Part shown: positions 26,074 through 35,295 of the stretch, in pieces
Numbering within the stretch: the first letter of the stretch is position 1
Layout of the letters: each line of letters opens with the position of its first letter
NCBI GenBank assembly: GCA_017536965.1
Contig: JAFWCK010000020.1
Coordinates: 1 to 59,224 of the forward strand
Direction of reading: 5' to 3'
DNA from: Lachnospiraceae bacterium
Lineage (GTDB): Bacteria > Bacillota > Clostridia > Lachnospirales > Lachnospiraceae
DNA length: 59,224 nt
Notes under the pieces: generated by a model
Databases searched by the model: none
Told to the model about the DNA's origin: nothing
Seen by the model: the letters and a program-made list of their open reading frames with translations, nothing else
Translations under genes and position numbers: made by a program

Positions 26074-26574
26074 TCAACTTTCTACTTTTTCTTTGATATA
26101 CTCTTTAACTTTGTTTTTTTCCATTTCCAGAGCAATTGCCAGCTCACCGTACAGTTTATCTTCTGCCATGCTGAAATATTTTTCGTCACTGGCAGTTACT
26201 TTCTTTCCCTCTGCCAGACGTTCCTGCTTTCTGGTGTAGATCGTCTTGATAATACTGACGAATTCTCTGCAGTCGCAGGTGCGCATGGTTTCTTTATAAC
26301 ATTCTTCTCTCTTTTTCTCATCCGTGATGATCAACAGCTGGATCGACGGAATCTCTCTTACTAATTTTCGTGCTTCTTTCTTAGAAATAACAGGACGCAT
26401 GACTACTTTTTCATTATCGCAAGGCGTAAAAATCTTACTATTCTGCGAGTAATATGGAGACAGCGTGTAGTAATCAACTCCCTCCGGCACTCCGGCCAGA
26501 TCCGGTCGTCCTATCTTTTCTACTCTACAAACTCCCGTGTTGCCATAAACAATTAAGTCACCTACCTGAAACAC
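26074..26574 (-). CDS. CarD/CdnL-type RNA polymerase-binding regulator
   Basis: CarD-family proteins bind the RNA polymerase beta subunit and stabilise open promoter complexes. The N-terminal Tudor-like domain is visible (FQVGDLIVYGNTGVCRVEKIG, then VDYYTLSPYY), followed by an all-helical domain (EARKLVREIPSI to the C-terminus). I start it at the GTG at 26574, giving 166 residues, because GAGAGG sits seven bases upstream and family members begin just before F-x-V-G-D. A GTG at 26613 opens the longer frame but lies upstream of the predicted transcription start. The gene has its own promoter and terminator and is monocistronic. Confidence 0.88.
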   Translation of the reverse strand: MFQVGDLIVYGNTGVCRVEKIGRPDLAGVPEGVDYYTLSPYYSQNSKIFTPCDNEKVVMRPVISKKEARKLVREIPSIQLLIITDEKKREECYKETMRTCDCREFVSIIKTIYTRKQERLAEGKKVTASDEKYFSMAEDKLYGELAIALEMEKNKVKEYIKEKVES

Positions 26575-26615
26575 AAATACCTCTCTTTCCTCAGAATTGC
26601 CTTTTATCCACACAT

Positions 26616-26645
26616 ATTATATCAAAGAGTGGCTGAAAATGTAAG
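26616..26645 (-). promoter_or_regulatory. Promoter of carD
   Basis: A consensus TATAAT (26616-26621) is preceded, 18 bases upstream, by CTTACA (26640-26645). Predicted +1 is near 26609, giving a leader of about 35 bases. Confidence 0.6.
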
Positions 26646-26706
26646 CGTTTTTTCAGTTGTTATTCAATATTGGCATACATTATACAGTTGCAAAAACTCA
26701 GTATGT

Positions 26707-27258
26707 TTACTCATTTTTCCAGCTGCGTACGACTGGTGCCAGCTGTGCAAAGAGTGATCTGCGGTTCTCTTTTGTTACTTGATAATAGGAAACGGTTGGG
26801 AAATGACGGACCGAACTTAGAAATGGGTCCTCATAGCGTGTCTTAATGACGCCAAGAAACGGATGATCATCCTTTAAGATATCAAAGATACGATCCGTAT
26901 ACTCCGGAACATCTTCTTCAAAAAAACCTATTTCATCTATGACAACAACTGCTTCTGCAGGAATATCAGAAAGCAGCTGCATACCCAGATTCCGGAAAAC
27001 ATCCGAATTGATATTACGGGTCTTTCCGGTGCATGCGCCGACATAATTATTCTCGTCATCCGGATAGGTTTCAGGTGAAACAGCCGCAGGATACATGTAT
27101 ACCTTTGCGCCGCCGGTTTCCGGATCGATCCGGTCATCATACATCAGGGTGCGGACGCCAAAAATCGGCAGGGAAATCTCCTTTGCAAGTTTTACAAGCA
27201 AGGATTCTTCTCCTCTGCCGATATCTCCGCCTAGTAATATTTTACGGATCTCCTTCAT
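26707..27258 (-). CDS. THEP1-like nucleoside-triphosphatase homologue with a degraded P-loop
   Basis: The 183-residue product resembles small THEP1-type NTPases: an N-terminal P-loop position, a Walker B-like strand AVVVIDEIGFFE (103-114), and a C-terminal region with GVIKTR. The P-loop position reads GDIGRGEES (11-19), so the essential lysine and the following Ser/Thr are both Glu. This predicts loss or change of nucleotide hydrolysis. The fold assignment rests on the VIDEIG motif and overall size and is tentative. It is the last gene of the glyS-led run, 16 bases after the DUF554 gene, and no hairpin with a U-run follows it. Confidence 0.6.
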   Translation of the reverse strand: MKEIRKILLGGDIGRGEESLLVKLAKEISLPIFGVRTLMYDDRIDPETGGAKVYMYPAAVSPETYPDDENNYVGACTGKTRNINSDVFRNLGMQLLSDIPAEAVVVIDEIGFFEEDVPEYTDRIFDILKDDHPFLGVIKTRYEDPFLSSVRHFPTVSYYQVTKENRRSLFAQLAPVVRSWKNE

Positions 27259-27274
27259 CTTGATCTCCCTCGTG

Positions 27275-28000
27275 TCAGTTCAAACCGGGGATAAAGGAAA
27301 AACCAATAGCAAACAGGATCGCTGGAAGCATATTTGCAACCGGAACTTTTTTATCCCGTATCAGATTCAGACCTACACAAAAGATCAGTACAGATCCGAC
27401 CATAGAAAGATCCGCCAAAGCAAGATCGGTCATGACAGGCATGATCAGTTTTGCAAGCACTGTAATGATTCCCTGGAAAAGGAATACCGGAATTGCAGAA
27501 AATGCTGCCCCTTTGCCAAGCGTACAAGTCATAATGCAGATGGTGATGAGGTCGATGATCGATTTCGTGATCAAAATCGAATAATCATGAAACATAGCAT
27601 CATTGATGGCCCCAATAACAGCCATGGCTCCGATGCAGACGGTACAGGACGCTGTAATAAAAGCATCTGTAAATCCATTATCCTGCGTACTCTTGGTCTT
27701 TCTCTTCAGCCAGTCGCCAAAACGGGTGATCTGCTTTTCAAGATTTACCAGTTCTCCAACGATCGTCCCAAGCACCATGGCCAGGACAAGAAGCAAAGAT
27801 TTTTGTGTGTCAAATACACCATCTTTTAATGTCAGCATTTTTGCCATTGCACCTGCAACACCGATAAACATGACGCAAATACCATTGCACATGATCAGCG
27901 TTTTCTGAATCCGTTCCGGAATCAGTTTTCCAAACAGAAGGCCGATGATTCCGCCTGCGATGACCGCTGCCGTATTGATGATGGTTCCTAATCCAATCAT
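27275..28000 (-). CDS. DUF554 family membrane protein
   Basis: This 241-residue protein has about seven hydrophobic helices and begins GLGTIINTAAVIAGGIIGLL, the typical start of DUF554 (YdfK-like) proteins. Other family landmarks are the early ERIQKTLIMCNGICVMFIGVAGAM segment, positions 28-51, and GALNDAM-like GAINDAM in mid-sequence. No transport or enzymatic role is established for the family that I can apply here. It lies 21 bases after the SGNH lipoprotein gene and 16 bases before the THEP1-like gene, so all are probably co-transcribed. Confidence 0.85.
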   Translation of the reverse strand: MIGLGTIINTAAVIAGGIIGLLFGKLIPERIQKTLIMCNGICVMFIGVAGAMAKMLTLKDGVFDTQKSLLLVLAMVLGTIVGELVNLEKQITRFGDWLKRKTKSTQDNGFTDAFITASCTVCIGAMAVIGAINDAMFHDYSILITKSIIDLITICIMTCTLGKGAAFSAIPVFLFQGIITVLAKLIMPVMTDLALADLSMVGSVLIFCVGLNLIRDKKVPVANMLPAILFAIGFSFIPGLN

Positions 28001-28021
28001 TTTTCCCTCTGGTTCTTATGA

Positions 28022-28825
28022 TCAATCCTGATCAAGATCTGCAAAGATTCCCTCAGCAACAAACTGGCCGAGCAGATCATAGCCTAATGGTGAAAGATGT
28101 ATACAGTCTTTGCTGAATAACGTTTCCCTGTTATAAGAGGTTTCGACTGCTTCCTCAAACATCTGATAGGTGTCGATCAGTCTTACGTTTTTCTTTTTTG
28201 CCACTTCCCGGATATACTGATTTGCGCTGGCAAAATCATCCGTATGGATCCTGTCCGGAAACAGAGGATATGTCAGGAGATAAACGATGCTGCCTGCCTT
28301 TTGCAGCGCATCGATATTTTTCTCCAACGTTCCCTTATATGGCTGGTTAAAATAAAAATTATTCCCGCAAAATAAGACAACCGTGATATCCGGATCACAG
28401 GATATCCTGCGAAAACTATCCTTTGTCAGCCAGTCTCCGCTGATGCCGTCATTTACGGTACGAACAGAAGCGCCATAACCTGCTTCTTTCAGTTTCTGAT
28501 TCAGATTCGTCCGGAGGCTCTGCGGATACGTCGGATCACTTTGATAGACGCTGGAAATATAGATCCCATAATCTTCAAACAGCTGGCCTCCGTCATCCAG
28601 AGAAGGATGGATCTCACCGTTTTGAATCTGCTGTTCCAGTTCCTCTGAATTAAACTGCCCCCATGTAATAGAATCCCCAAAGCAATCGATAACGATTTCT
28701 TGTGGTTCTTCAAATAATGCGGTGACCTTTTTGATATGTTTCACGTTTCCTTTGTCACTTTGCCCACAGGCAGTCATCAGTAAACATAAAAGCAGGAAAA
28801 GGAAAAGAAAGCTCCTTTTTTTCAT
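28022..28825 (-). CDS. SGNH/GDSL-type hydrolase lipoprotein
   Basis: The 267-residue protein begins with a lipoprotein signal (MKKRSFLFLFLLLCLLMTACG), with the lipobox LMTAC placing the lipidated Cys at residue 21. It should be anchored outside the membrane. The SGNH blocks are present: CFGDSITWG (block I Ser), DGISGDWL (block II Gly), CGNNFYF (block III Asn) and DCIHLSPLGYDLLG (block V Asp-x-x-His). Such enzymes are esterases or deacetylases; the substrate here, perhaps cell wall or glycan acyl groups, is not evident. Its start overlaps the thioesterase stop by four bases (ATGA), so translation is coupled. Confidence 0.87.
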   Translation of the reverse strand: MKKRSFLFLFLLLCLLMTACGQSDKGNVKHIKKVTALFEEPQEIVIDCFGDSITWGQFNSEELEQQIQNGEIHPSLDDGGQLFEDYGIYISSVYQSDPTYPQSLRTNLNQKLKEAGYGASVRTVNDGISGDWLTKDSFRRISCDPDITVVLFCGNNFYFNQPYKGTLEKNIDALQKAGSIVYLLTYPLFPDRIHTDDFASANQYIREVAKKKNVRLIDTYQMFEEAVETSYNRETLFSKDCIHLSPLGYDLLGQFVAEGIFADLDQD

Positions 28826-29253
28826 TTATTCACTTTGTGCTCGATATTGGCATAATTCGACAACGAGGTAGCCAGAAGAGTGTCGTTTTCATCATAGACA
28901 TTCGTCTGCACCACGCTCAGTCTGCGGCCGAATTTGATCACATTTGCCTTTGCGATCAGCTTTTTTGTTCCAATTGTTGGTTTCAGATAACTGATCGAGG
29001 AGCTGGCTGTAGACGGAACAAAAGTATCCATTCCATTCACTGTCCTGGTTGCCAGTCCTCCGATCGTATCTGTCAAGACATACAGAAGTCCTCCATGGAT
29101 CGTCCCGCGCGGATTCAGATGATGTTCCTGTACTTCGACCACCCCTTCCGCATAGCCTTCTGCGAGTTTTCCGACCTTAATTCCGGAATAAGCGGTAAAG
29201 CCGGTTTCGCAGATTGTTGTCATTTTGGATACTTCTTCTGGTGTTGGTGTCAT
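28822..29253 (-). CDS. Hotdog-fold thioesterase (PaaI/YbgC-like)
   Basis: This 143-residue protein has the hotdog fold signature of PaaI-type thioesterases: EVQEHHLNPRGTIHGGLLYVLTDTIGG, where HLNPRGTIHGG (about 43-53) is the canonical N-x-x-G-x-x-H-G-G site. Family members hydrolyse acyl-CoA thioesters, often of aromatic acids. The natural substrate cannot be read from the sequence. A GAGG site lies six bases before the ATG. It follows glyS by nine bases and overlaps the lipoprotein gene by four. Confidence 0.9.
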   Translation of the reverse strand: MTPTPEEVSKMTTICETGFTAYSGIKVGKLAEGYAEGVVEVQEHHLNPRGTIHGGLLYVLTDTIGGLATRTVNGMDTFVPSTASSSISYLKPTIGTKKLIAKANVIKFGRRLSVVQTNVYDENDTLLATSLSNYANIEHKVNK

Positions 29254-29262
29254 AGGTGCCTC

Positions 29263-30651
29263 TTAGAATTCAAATTTATGTCTGAAGTACTCTTCCAGTT
29301 CGTCGATTTTAATTCTTTCCTGCTGCATGGTATCACGGTCACGTACAGTCACGCAGCCGTCTTCTTCTGAATCAAAGTCGTAAGTAATGCAGAAAGGTGT
29401 TCCAATCTCATCTTCTCTGCGGTATCTCTTTCCGATCGTTCCTCTGTCATCGAAGTCGCAGTAGTAGTACTTGGAAAGCTGTGCATACAGTTTTTCTGCA
29501 GGCTCATTTAATTTCTTTGACAGCGGCAGTACAGCGATCTTAACCGGAGCTAAAGCCGGATGGAAGCGCATGACAGTACGGACGTCGCCGCCTTCCAGTT
29601 CTTCCTCATCATAAGCGTTGCAAAGGAATGCCAAAACAACACGATCAGCACCTAATGAAGGTTCAACAACATAAGGAATGTATTTCTCGTTTGTCTCATC
29701 ATCAAAGTACTCCATTGGCTCGCCGGAGAACGTCTGGTGCTGGGTCAGGTCATAGTTGGTTCTATCTGCAATACCCCAAAGCTCGCCCCAGCCAAATGGG
29801 AATGTAAATTCGATATCGGTCGTTGCTTTTGAATAGAAAGAAAGCTCTTCCGGATCATGGTCGCGTAGACGCATTTCTTCATCTTTGATACCCAGATCCT
29901 TCAGCCACTTCACGCAGAAACTTCTCCAGTACTCAAACCATTCCAGGTCAGTATCCGGTTTGCAGAAGAATTCCAGTTCCATCTGTTCAAATTCGCGTGT
30001 ACGGAAAGTAAAGTTACCAGGAGTAATTTCATTACGGAATGATTTACCGACCTGGCAAATACCGAACGGAACTTTCTTTCTTGAAGCTCTCTGCACATTT
30101 TTAAAGTTAACAAAGATTCCCTGAGCCGTTTCCGGACGCAGATAAACCACGTCTTTTGCGTCTTCAGTAACGCCCTGGAATGTTTTAAACATTAAGTTAA
30201 AATGGCGGATCGCAGTAAAATCGCTCTTTCCGCAGCTTGGGCACGGAACCTTATTATCCGCAATAAACTGCTCCATTTTTTCATCGCTCCAGCCATCCAC
30301 AGAACCATCCAGTGTCAGATTATGCTCTGCCGCGTAATCTTCGATGACTTTATCCGCACGGAAACGCTCATGGCATTCTCTGCAGTCCATCAGCGGATCA
30401 GAGAACCCTCCGATATGGCCGGATGCTTCCCATGTTTTTGGATTCATCAGGATCGCACAGTCTACGCCGACATTATATGGGCTTTCCTGCACGAATTTCT
30501 GCCACCAGGCTCTTTTGACATTGTTCTTCAGTTCTACGCCCAGGTTTCCGTAATCCCAGGTATTGGCTAACCCTCCGTAGATTTCAGAACCCGGGAAGAT
30601 GAATCCCCTGGCTTTACACAGTGCTACGATCTTGTCCATTGTTTTTTCCAT
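29263..30651 (-). CDS. glyS: Glycyl-tRNA synthetase, single-chain (alpha2) type
   Basis: This class II synthetase charges tRNAGly. At 462 residues it is the dimeric type shared by archaea, eukaryotes and many Gram-positive bacteria, not the GlyQ-GlyS pair. Visible landmarks are the N-terminal [19 protein letters not shown], the zinc-type cysteines (DCRECHERF and [11 protein letters not shown]), motif 2 ([25 protein letters not shown]) and motif 3 ([14 protein letters not shown]). The C-terminal anticodon-binding domain follows ([11 protein letters not shown]). A GGAG site lies upstream. The leader is only about 100 bases, too short for a T-box. It heads an operon of unrelated small genes. Confidence 0.96.
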   Translation of the reverse strand: MEKTMDKIVALCKARGFIFPGSEIYGGLANTWDYGNLGVELKNNVKRAWWQKFVQESPYNVGVDCAILMNPKTWEASGHIGGFSDPLMDCRECHERFRADKVIEDYAAEHNLTLDGSVDGWSDEKMEQFIADNKVPCPSCGKSDFTAIRHFNLMFKTFQGVTEDAKDVVYLRPETAQGIFVNFKNVQRASRKKVPFGICQVGKSFRNEITPGNFTFRTREFEQMELEFFCKPDTDLEWFEYWRSFCVKWLKDLGIKDEEMRLRDHDPEELSFYSKATTDIEFTFPFGWGELWGIADRTNYDLTQHQTFSGEPMEYFDDETNEKYIPYVVEPSLGADRVVLAFLCNAYDEEELEGGDVRTVMRFHPALAPVKIAVLPLSKKLNEPAEKLYAQLSKYYYCDFDDRGTIGKRYRREDEIGTPFCITYDFDSEEDGCVTVRDRDTMQQERIKIDELEEYFRHKFEF

Positions 30652-30735
30652 TGTAAGTATCTCCTTTTATTTATTTTCGCCGCTGGTTTATAGCAGTACC
30701 TCTGCTATCGGTTTGCGACGAATGATAGTCGGTCT

Positions 30736-30764
30736 ATCTTACTCCACTTTCCCTATTCTTTCAA
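30736..30764 (-). promoter_or_regulatory. Promoter of the glyS operon
   Basis: TTGAAA (30759-30764), a 17-base spacer, and TAAGAT (30736-30741). The -35 box overlaps the end of recO. A small hairpin (ATAGCAG/CTGCTAT) lies in the leader. Confidence 0.6.
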
Positions 30765-31417
30765 GAAAGGCTCTCCAGCATTTCCAAAGAATGAAACTTT
30801 TTATCCACCACCCGGGAAAGAAGCGTGACGGCAGTATTCGTAAATTCTTTTTCGACCTCTGGTGTGAGACGGAATGTGTATAGTTTTTCCACTGGTGTCC
30901 GTTTCACAAAATCGATCGCATAAAGTGCCGACTGGTTCAGTTCAAAACCTCTTTTTATTGAATCGATATCCGGACAGATACCATTCACTTCCAGGATTTT
31001 TAGTTCATAAATACCACGCACCAGCGAGTGGCTTAAACTCTCCAGACTTAATGCGCGCAGTGATTGATACAGCAATTTCAGGATCTCTGTCGCATCCAAT
31101 CCTTCTCTGGTAAAATACGCTGCTATTTCCAGAAAATAGAAGCCATAATAAGACAATTCCACATCCTTGGTCAGTTCTTCAAAGTAATTCGAAATCCTTG
31201 CAGCGTTCACACTGTAGGAGTTTCTCCCTTCGTACAGATCGAATTCTCCAAAAGCAAAGACCCGGCTGATGGATACCAGCGGAGAAGATGGTTTCCGGGC
31301 ACCTCTTGCAAACGCAGAGATACGTCCCATAGAATCCGTCAGGATCTCCAGTCTTCTGTCATATTCTCCTATCGGCATGGAAGAAATGACCATGCCTCTG
31401 ACCATTGTTGTGTTCAA
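30761..31417 (-). CDS. recO: DNA repair protein RecO (short, no zinc motif)
   Basis: RecO anneals single strands and helps load RecA at gaps with RecR. The 218-residue product has an N-terminal OB fold (RGMVISSMPIGEYDRRLEILTDSMG, FARGARKPSS) and a helical C-terminal part. It is shorter than the roughly 240-260 usual for the family. Its single cysteine (NGICPDID) means the four-cysteine zinc site found in many RecO proteins is lost. I keep the TTG at 31417 as start because the distance to the RGMVI strand fits the family; the ATG at 31405 is an alternative. It lies 12 bases after era, a common arrangement. Confidence 0.88.
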   Translation of the reverse strand: MNTTMVRGMVISSMPIGEYDRRLEILTDSMGRISAFARGARKPSSPLVSISRVFAFGEFDLYEGRNSYSVNAARISNYFEELTKDVELSYYGFYFLEIAAYFTREGLDATEILKLLYQSLRALSLESLSHSLVRGIYELKILEVNGICPDIDSIKRGFELNQSALYAIDFVKRTPVEKLYTFRLTPEVEKEFTNTAVTLLSRVVDKKFHSLEMLESLS

Positions 31418-31429
31418 GCTTGTTCTCTT

Positions 31430-32371
31430 TTATCGTTCTTTCTGATAACCAAGGCTCTTCAGCCAGTTGTCATTATCACGCCATTCTTTTCTGACTTTGA
31501 CCCACAGTTTCAAATTGACCTTTGTTTCCGTGAGCTGTTCAATGTCTTTGCGGGCCGTGCTTCCGATCTTTTTCAGCATCGATCCGCCTTTTCCGATCAC
31601 GATTCCCTTATGAGAGTCTTTTTCACAAATGATCGTTGCCTCAATATCTACAATGGGCTGTTCGTAGGAGATGCCGTCCCCCATTTGGGTCCGTTTGACC
31701 CTTTCATGATACTGATCGATCACAACCGCAATTCCGTGCGGAACCTCATCATTCAGACAGCGCAGCGCTTTTTCCCGGATGATTTCCGCCACGATCTGCT
31801 TCATCTGCTGATCTGTCAGTGTATCTTCATCATAATAAAGTGGTCCGTATGGAAGGTACTTGAAAAGCTGCTCCACCAGGACATCTACATTATCGCCTTC
31901 CTTTGCGGAGATCGGAACAATTTCTGCAAAATCAAAAACCTTACGATAGGCGTCGATAAACCCGAGAAGATCATCTTTCTCCACACTGTCGATCTTATTC
32001 ATGACCAAAATGACAGGCAGCGGGCTTTTTTTCCGCTCTTCCAGGATATACTGCTCTCCTTTGCCGATAAATGTGCTTGGTTCCACCAGCCACATAATGC
32101 AGTCCGCATCACCGATCGATCCCAGCGCTGCATCCAGCATGTATTCCCCTAATTTGTTTTTGGCCTGATTGATCCCCGGAGTATCCAGAAAAATGATCTG
32201 TCCCCGTTCATCTGTATAAACCGTCTGTATCCGGTTTCTGGTCGTCTGTGGCTTATTGGAGGTTATGGCGATCTTCTGTCCGATGATCCGGTTCATTAAA
32301 GTAGATTTCCCCACATTCGGACGTCCGATAATAGCTACATAGCCTGATTTTGTCTGTTTATTATCCATCAT
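31430..32371 (-). CDS. era: Ribosome-assembly GTPase Era
   Basis: Era binds 16S rRNA during maturation of the 30S subunit. The 313-residue protein has the GTPase motifs GRPNVGKST (G1), TTRNR (G2 region), DTPG (G3) and NKID (G4), and a C-terminal KH domain (KGIVIGKGGSMLKKIG). The start ATG at 32371 overlaps the stop of the upstream M16 peptidase gene by four bases; a second ATG directly follows. The order peptidase-era-recO indicates co-transcription from the rbgA end. Confidence 0.96.
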   Translation of the reverse strand: MMDNKQTKSGYVAIIGRPNVGKSTLMNRIIGQKIAITSNKPQTTRNRIQTVYTDERGQIIFLDTPGINQAKNKLGEYMLDAALGSIGDADCIMWLVEPSTFIGKGEQYILEERKKSPLPVILVMNKIDSVEKDDLLGFIDAYRKVFDFAEIVPISAKEGDNVDVLVEQLFKYLPYGPLYYDEDTLTDQQMKQIVAEIIREKALRCLNDEVPHGIAVVIDQYHERVKRTQMGDGISYEQPIVDIEATIICEKDSHKGIVIGKGGSMLKKIGSTARKDIEQLTETKVNLKLWVKVRKEWRDNDNWLKSLGYQKER

Positions 32372-35295
32372 GATTCAAATAAATTCCGGACTGTCTGAAA
32401 CAGTCCTGCATCTTCCGTGATCTTCTTTTCTCCGCCGACCACGCAGATATTGCCACTTTCCAAAACATTACGGACCAAAGGGGCAAGACGGATAATATCT
32501 TCTTTCTGACAATGGATAATATCCTCTTTCATCTTCCGCAAGTTTTCTTCTTCTGCATCCGTAAGGTAAGCGATCATATCTCTTCCGCCTTTCCCGGCCG
32601 GGGTCAGCGGAATATCAACATTGCTCATGGTCCCGATGACATATTTTGTCATCTCTCTTTCATCTACATCAAAATTTTCAATATACTCCGGTATTTCCCG
32701 GAAAACCTGATCTGACCGCTGCAGATGGGGATCACGATAAGTAGCAAGGGTTCCGATCCCAAGGTTCGTAAAGTTACACATGCAGCCATATGCTCCGCCC
32801 TGAACACGGATATGGAACCACAGGTAATCAAAACTCAGGATCGTCTTCAATACCTGCAGAGCGCCAAAGAACTCCGGCCCGCCTTTTCCATATCTCCCGG
32901 CTCTTGCCAGATACTGCACCTGCATGGAACTCTTAAATGCCTCGTTCTTCTGCTTAAGCATATTGTCTGTAATATGCATATAATAGTTTCTCTTGAACGA
33001 TGTTTTTTCTTTCGGGAGTTTTTCTGCAATCTTCTTAATACCTTCCTTCACCAGTTCCAGACCTTTTTTATCTCCCGTGAAACTGACAAGTACATCTTCC
33101 GCAAGGAGCTTATCCAAAACTGCCTTCATGCGCGTGATGGTCTCCTCTTTCCGCGCATCATAGTTCTTTTCCAGAGAATCAATAAACCAATAAAACTCCG
33201 TTCCATTCATCCATTCCTTTGCCAGATCTGGTTTGGAGAAATAGGACATTGCTCTGGTGAGAGCAAACGCATGCCCGGCTGTATTTAAAACCATCTGAAG
33301 CCGGCTCTTCAACTCTCCGATGATCTCATAAAGACGCTCTGTATCCTCGTATTTGCTGTGAAAAAGAACTTCCTCAATAATCTCAAATGTTTTCGGGATA
33401 TTGACATACAGTGCTTTTGCAGAAAGGTCCGCTGTGATCAAAAAATGCTCCTGCTCTTTCCGGTTGGTATAAATTCCCGTATCCAGAGAGAGTCCTCCGG
33501 TATAAGTATTGATCTCATTATTTAACTTCGCATAACTGTACTGCTCCGTATCAACAAAACTGAATACGGATTTTAACAATGCAAGATAAGGAAGGTCTTC
33601 CGGTTCCAACGAGCATGCATTAAAGAAGAAGCTGAAATAGCCTATCCCGTTTGTATCATATTCATGGAAAATAACAGGGAGTCCTTCTACATCCAATGCT
33701 TCGTTTTTATATGTATCCACGCTCGGATCCAGGTCTTCTCTGGTCAGAAGCGGAATGCTTTCCAATGCCTCCGGCGGATCTTCTTCTTCCTGATACTGCG
33801 CCAGTGCTTTGGTGTCATCGATCAGCTTTTTCAGCTCTGCAGAAGACAGAGAGTCTTTGAATGCCTGCAGTTTTTCGCTCACTGCCTTTTCTTTTTCCAC
33901 AGTCAGACCTTTTTTCGGAGACAAGATCAGCAACGATGCATGCGGATTATCCAGCAGATACTGCTCTACCAGTTTTTCAAAATAGCCGCTTTGCAGGTTC
34001 TCTCTCAGGAATTGGAATGTCTTGCTGCATTCAATATGCAGCAGCGGTTTCTGATCGTCATAGAGCCAGCTTTCCAACGCATTCCCACCATAGATCAGGC
34101 CTTTTGGATAACCGCCAAAATCTGCTTCTTTATAGCGGAACTCCAGAGAATTTAAGCTGGCGATCAGAGACTCCTGATTAAGACCTTCCTCCACAGCTCT
34201 TTTCAGTTCTTCTTCAATAATAGTAAGGAAGCGGTCCGCTTTTTCCGGTTCTGCATTCTTAACGATAATGCTGAAATATGGCTGGAGGATCCCGTTTTCA
34301 TAGGAAGTCAGGACATCTTTTCCAATCCCTTCCTTCAGCAGCCGGTCGCGGATCGGAGCTCCCTGTGTGTCAACCAGTGCATAGACGATCATCTGCATCG
34401 CGTAATACATATGGGCGTCCAGATTGTCTCCGCAGACCACGTTATATGACAGATACGTATTATCTTTTTCGTCTTCCTCATCAGAAATCGCATAGTCCAT
34501 TTGGATCCGTTTTCTTTCCGTGAACGGTTTCTGCATCGGAATGGCTGAATCTACAGAAAGCTTCTCATATTTTCCAAGATATGCTTCATCCAGAAAATCC
34601 AGACGTTCTTCTACATCCATATTTCCATAAAGGAAAATATAACTATTGGACGGATGATAATATTTACGATGAAAATCCAGAAAAGCATCATAAGTCAGAT
34701 CAGGAATAAAATCCGGATTGCCTCCCGATTCTACGCCATATGGAGTATCCGGGAATAAAGAATGAACGATTTCCCTCTCCAAAACGCCCTCCGGAGAAGA
34801 AAAAGCTCCTTTCATCTCATTGTAGACGACACCATTATATTCGATCGGATCATCTTCTTTTTCTATTTTATAGCTCCAGCCTTCCTGTTTCAGGATCTCC
34901 GGATGGTGATAAATATTCGGGTGCAGAACTGCATCCAGGTATACATCCATTAAGTTTTTGAAATCTTTATCGTTTCTGCTGGCAACCGGATATAGTGTTT
35001 TGTCCGGATACGTCATCGCATTTAAGAACGTATTCAAAGACCCCTTCACCAATTCTACAAAAGGATCCTTCAGTGGGTATTTCTCACTTCCGCAAAGCAC
35101 GGAGTGCTCCATGATATGAGCGACGCCGGTATCATCATATGGAGGTGTACGAAATCCAATATAAAATGTTTTGTTATCATCCTGATTAGACAGAATGAAA
35201 ACACGGGCACCGCTTTTTTTATGCTGCAATAAATAAGCCTGACTGCTCAGGTCTTCCACATAACGGTCTAACAATACTTCATACTTATCATTCAT
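32368..35295 (-). CDS. M16C-family zinc metallopeptidase (presequence protease-like)
   Basis: This 975-residue protein is a large M16 peptidase of the PreP/Cym1 type, which degrade peptides inside a closing two-half chamber. The inverted zinc motif HIMEH lies in GVAHIMEHSVLCGSEKYPLK, followed by the usual DPFVELVKGSLNTFLNA. The C-terminal half contains the arginine-tyrosine type segment VQGGAYGCMCNF that completes the chamber. No signal peptide is visible, so it is cytosolic. I start at the ATG at 35295 (MNDKYEVLLD), which overlaps the ftsY stop by eight bases and has GAGGG upstream; a start at 35328 is further inside ftsY and less likely. Confidence 0.9.
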   Translation of the reverse strand: MNDKYEVLLDRYVEDLSSQAYLLQHKKSGARVFILSNQDDNKTFYIGFRTPPYDDTGVAHIMEHSVLCGSEKYPLKDPFVELVKGSLNTFLNAMTYPDKTLYPVASRNDKDFKNLMDVYLDAVLHPNIYHHPEILKQEGWSYKIEKEDDPIEYNGVVYNEMKGAFSSPEGVLEREIVHSLFPDTPYGVESGGNPDFIPDLTYDAFLDFHRKYYHPSNSYIFLYGNMDVEERLDFLDEAYLGKYEKLSVDSAIPMQKPFTERKRIQMDYAISDEEDEKDNTYLSYNVVCGDNLDAHMYYAMQMIVYALVDTQGAPIRDRLLKEGIGKDVLTSYENGILQPYFSIIVKNAEPEKADRFLTIIEEELKRAVEEGLNQESLIASLNSLEFRYKEADFGGYPKGLIYGGNALESWLYDDQKPLLHIECSKTFQFLRENLQSGYFEKLVEQYLLDNPHASLLILSPKKGLTVEKEKAVSEKLQAFKDSLSSAELKKLIDDTKALAQYQEEEDPPEALESIPLLTREDLDPSVDTYKNEALDVEGLPVIFHEYDTNGIGYFSFFFNACSLEPEDLPYLALLKSVFSFVDTEQYSYAKLNNEINTYTGGLSLDTGIYTNRKEQEHFLITADLSAKALYVNIPKTFEIIEEVLFHSKYEDTERLYEIIGELKSRLQMVLNTAGHAFALTRAMSYFSKPDLAKEWMNGTEFYWFIDSLEKNYDARKEETITRMKAVLDKLLAEDVLVSFTGDKKGLELVKEGIKKIAEKLPKEKTSFKRNYYMHITDNMLKQKNEAFKSSMQVQYLARAGRYGKGGPEFFGALQVLKTILSFDYLWFHIRVQGGAYGCMCNFTNLGIGTLATYRDPHLQRSDQVFREIPEYIENFDVDEREMTKYVIGTMSNVDIPLTPAGKGGRDMIAYLTDAEEENLRKMKEDIIHCQKEDIIRLAPLVRNVLESGNICVVGGEKKITEDAGLFQTVRNLFES

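Noticed and set aside
30652-30760. T-box riboswitch for glyS
   Set aside because: Glycyl-tRNA synthetase genes often have one, but only about 110 bases are available and no T-box sequence or terminator/antiterminator pair is visible.
31064-32152. 362-codon plus-strand open frame
   Set aside because: Antisense to recO and era, which are both clearly real; the product has no domain features.
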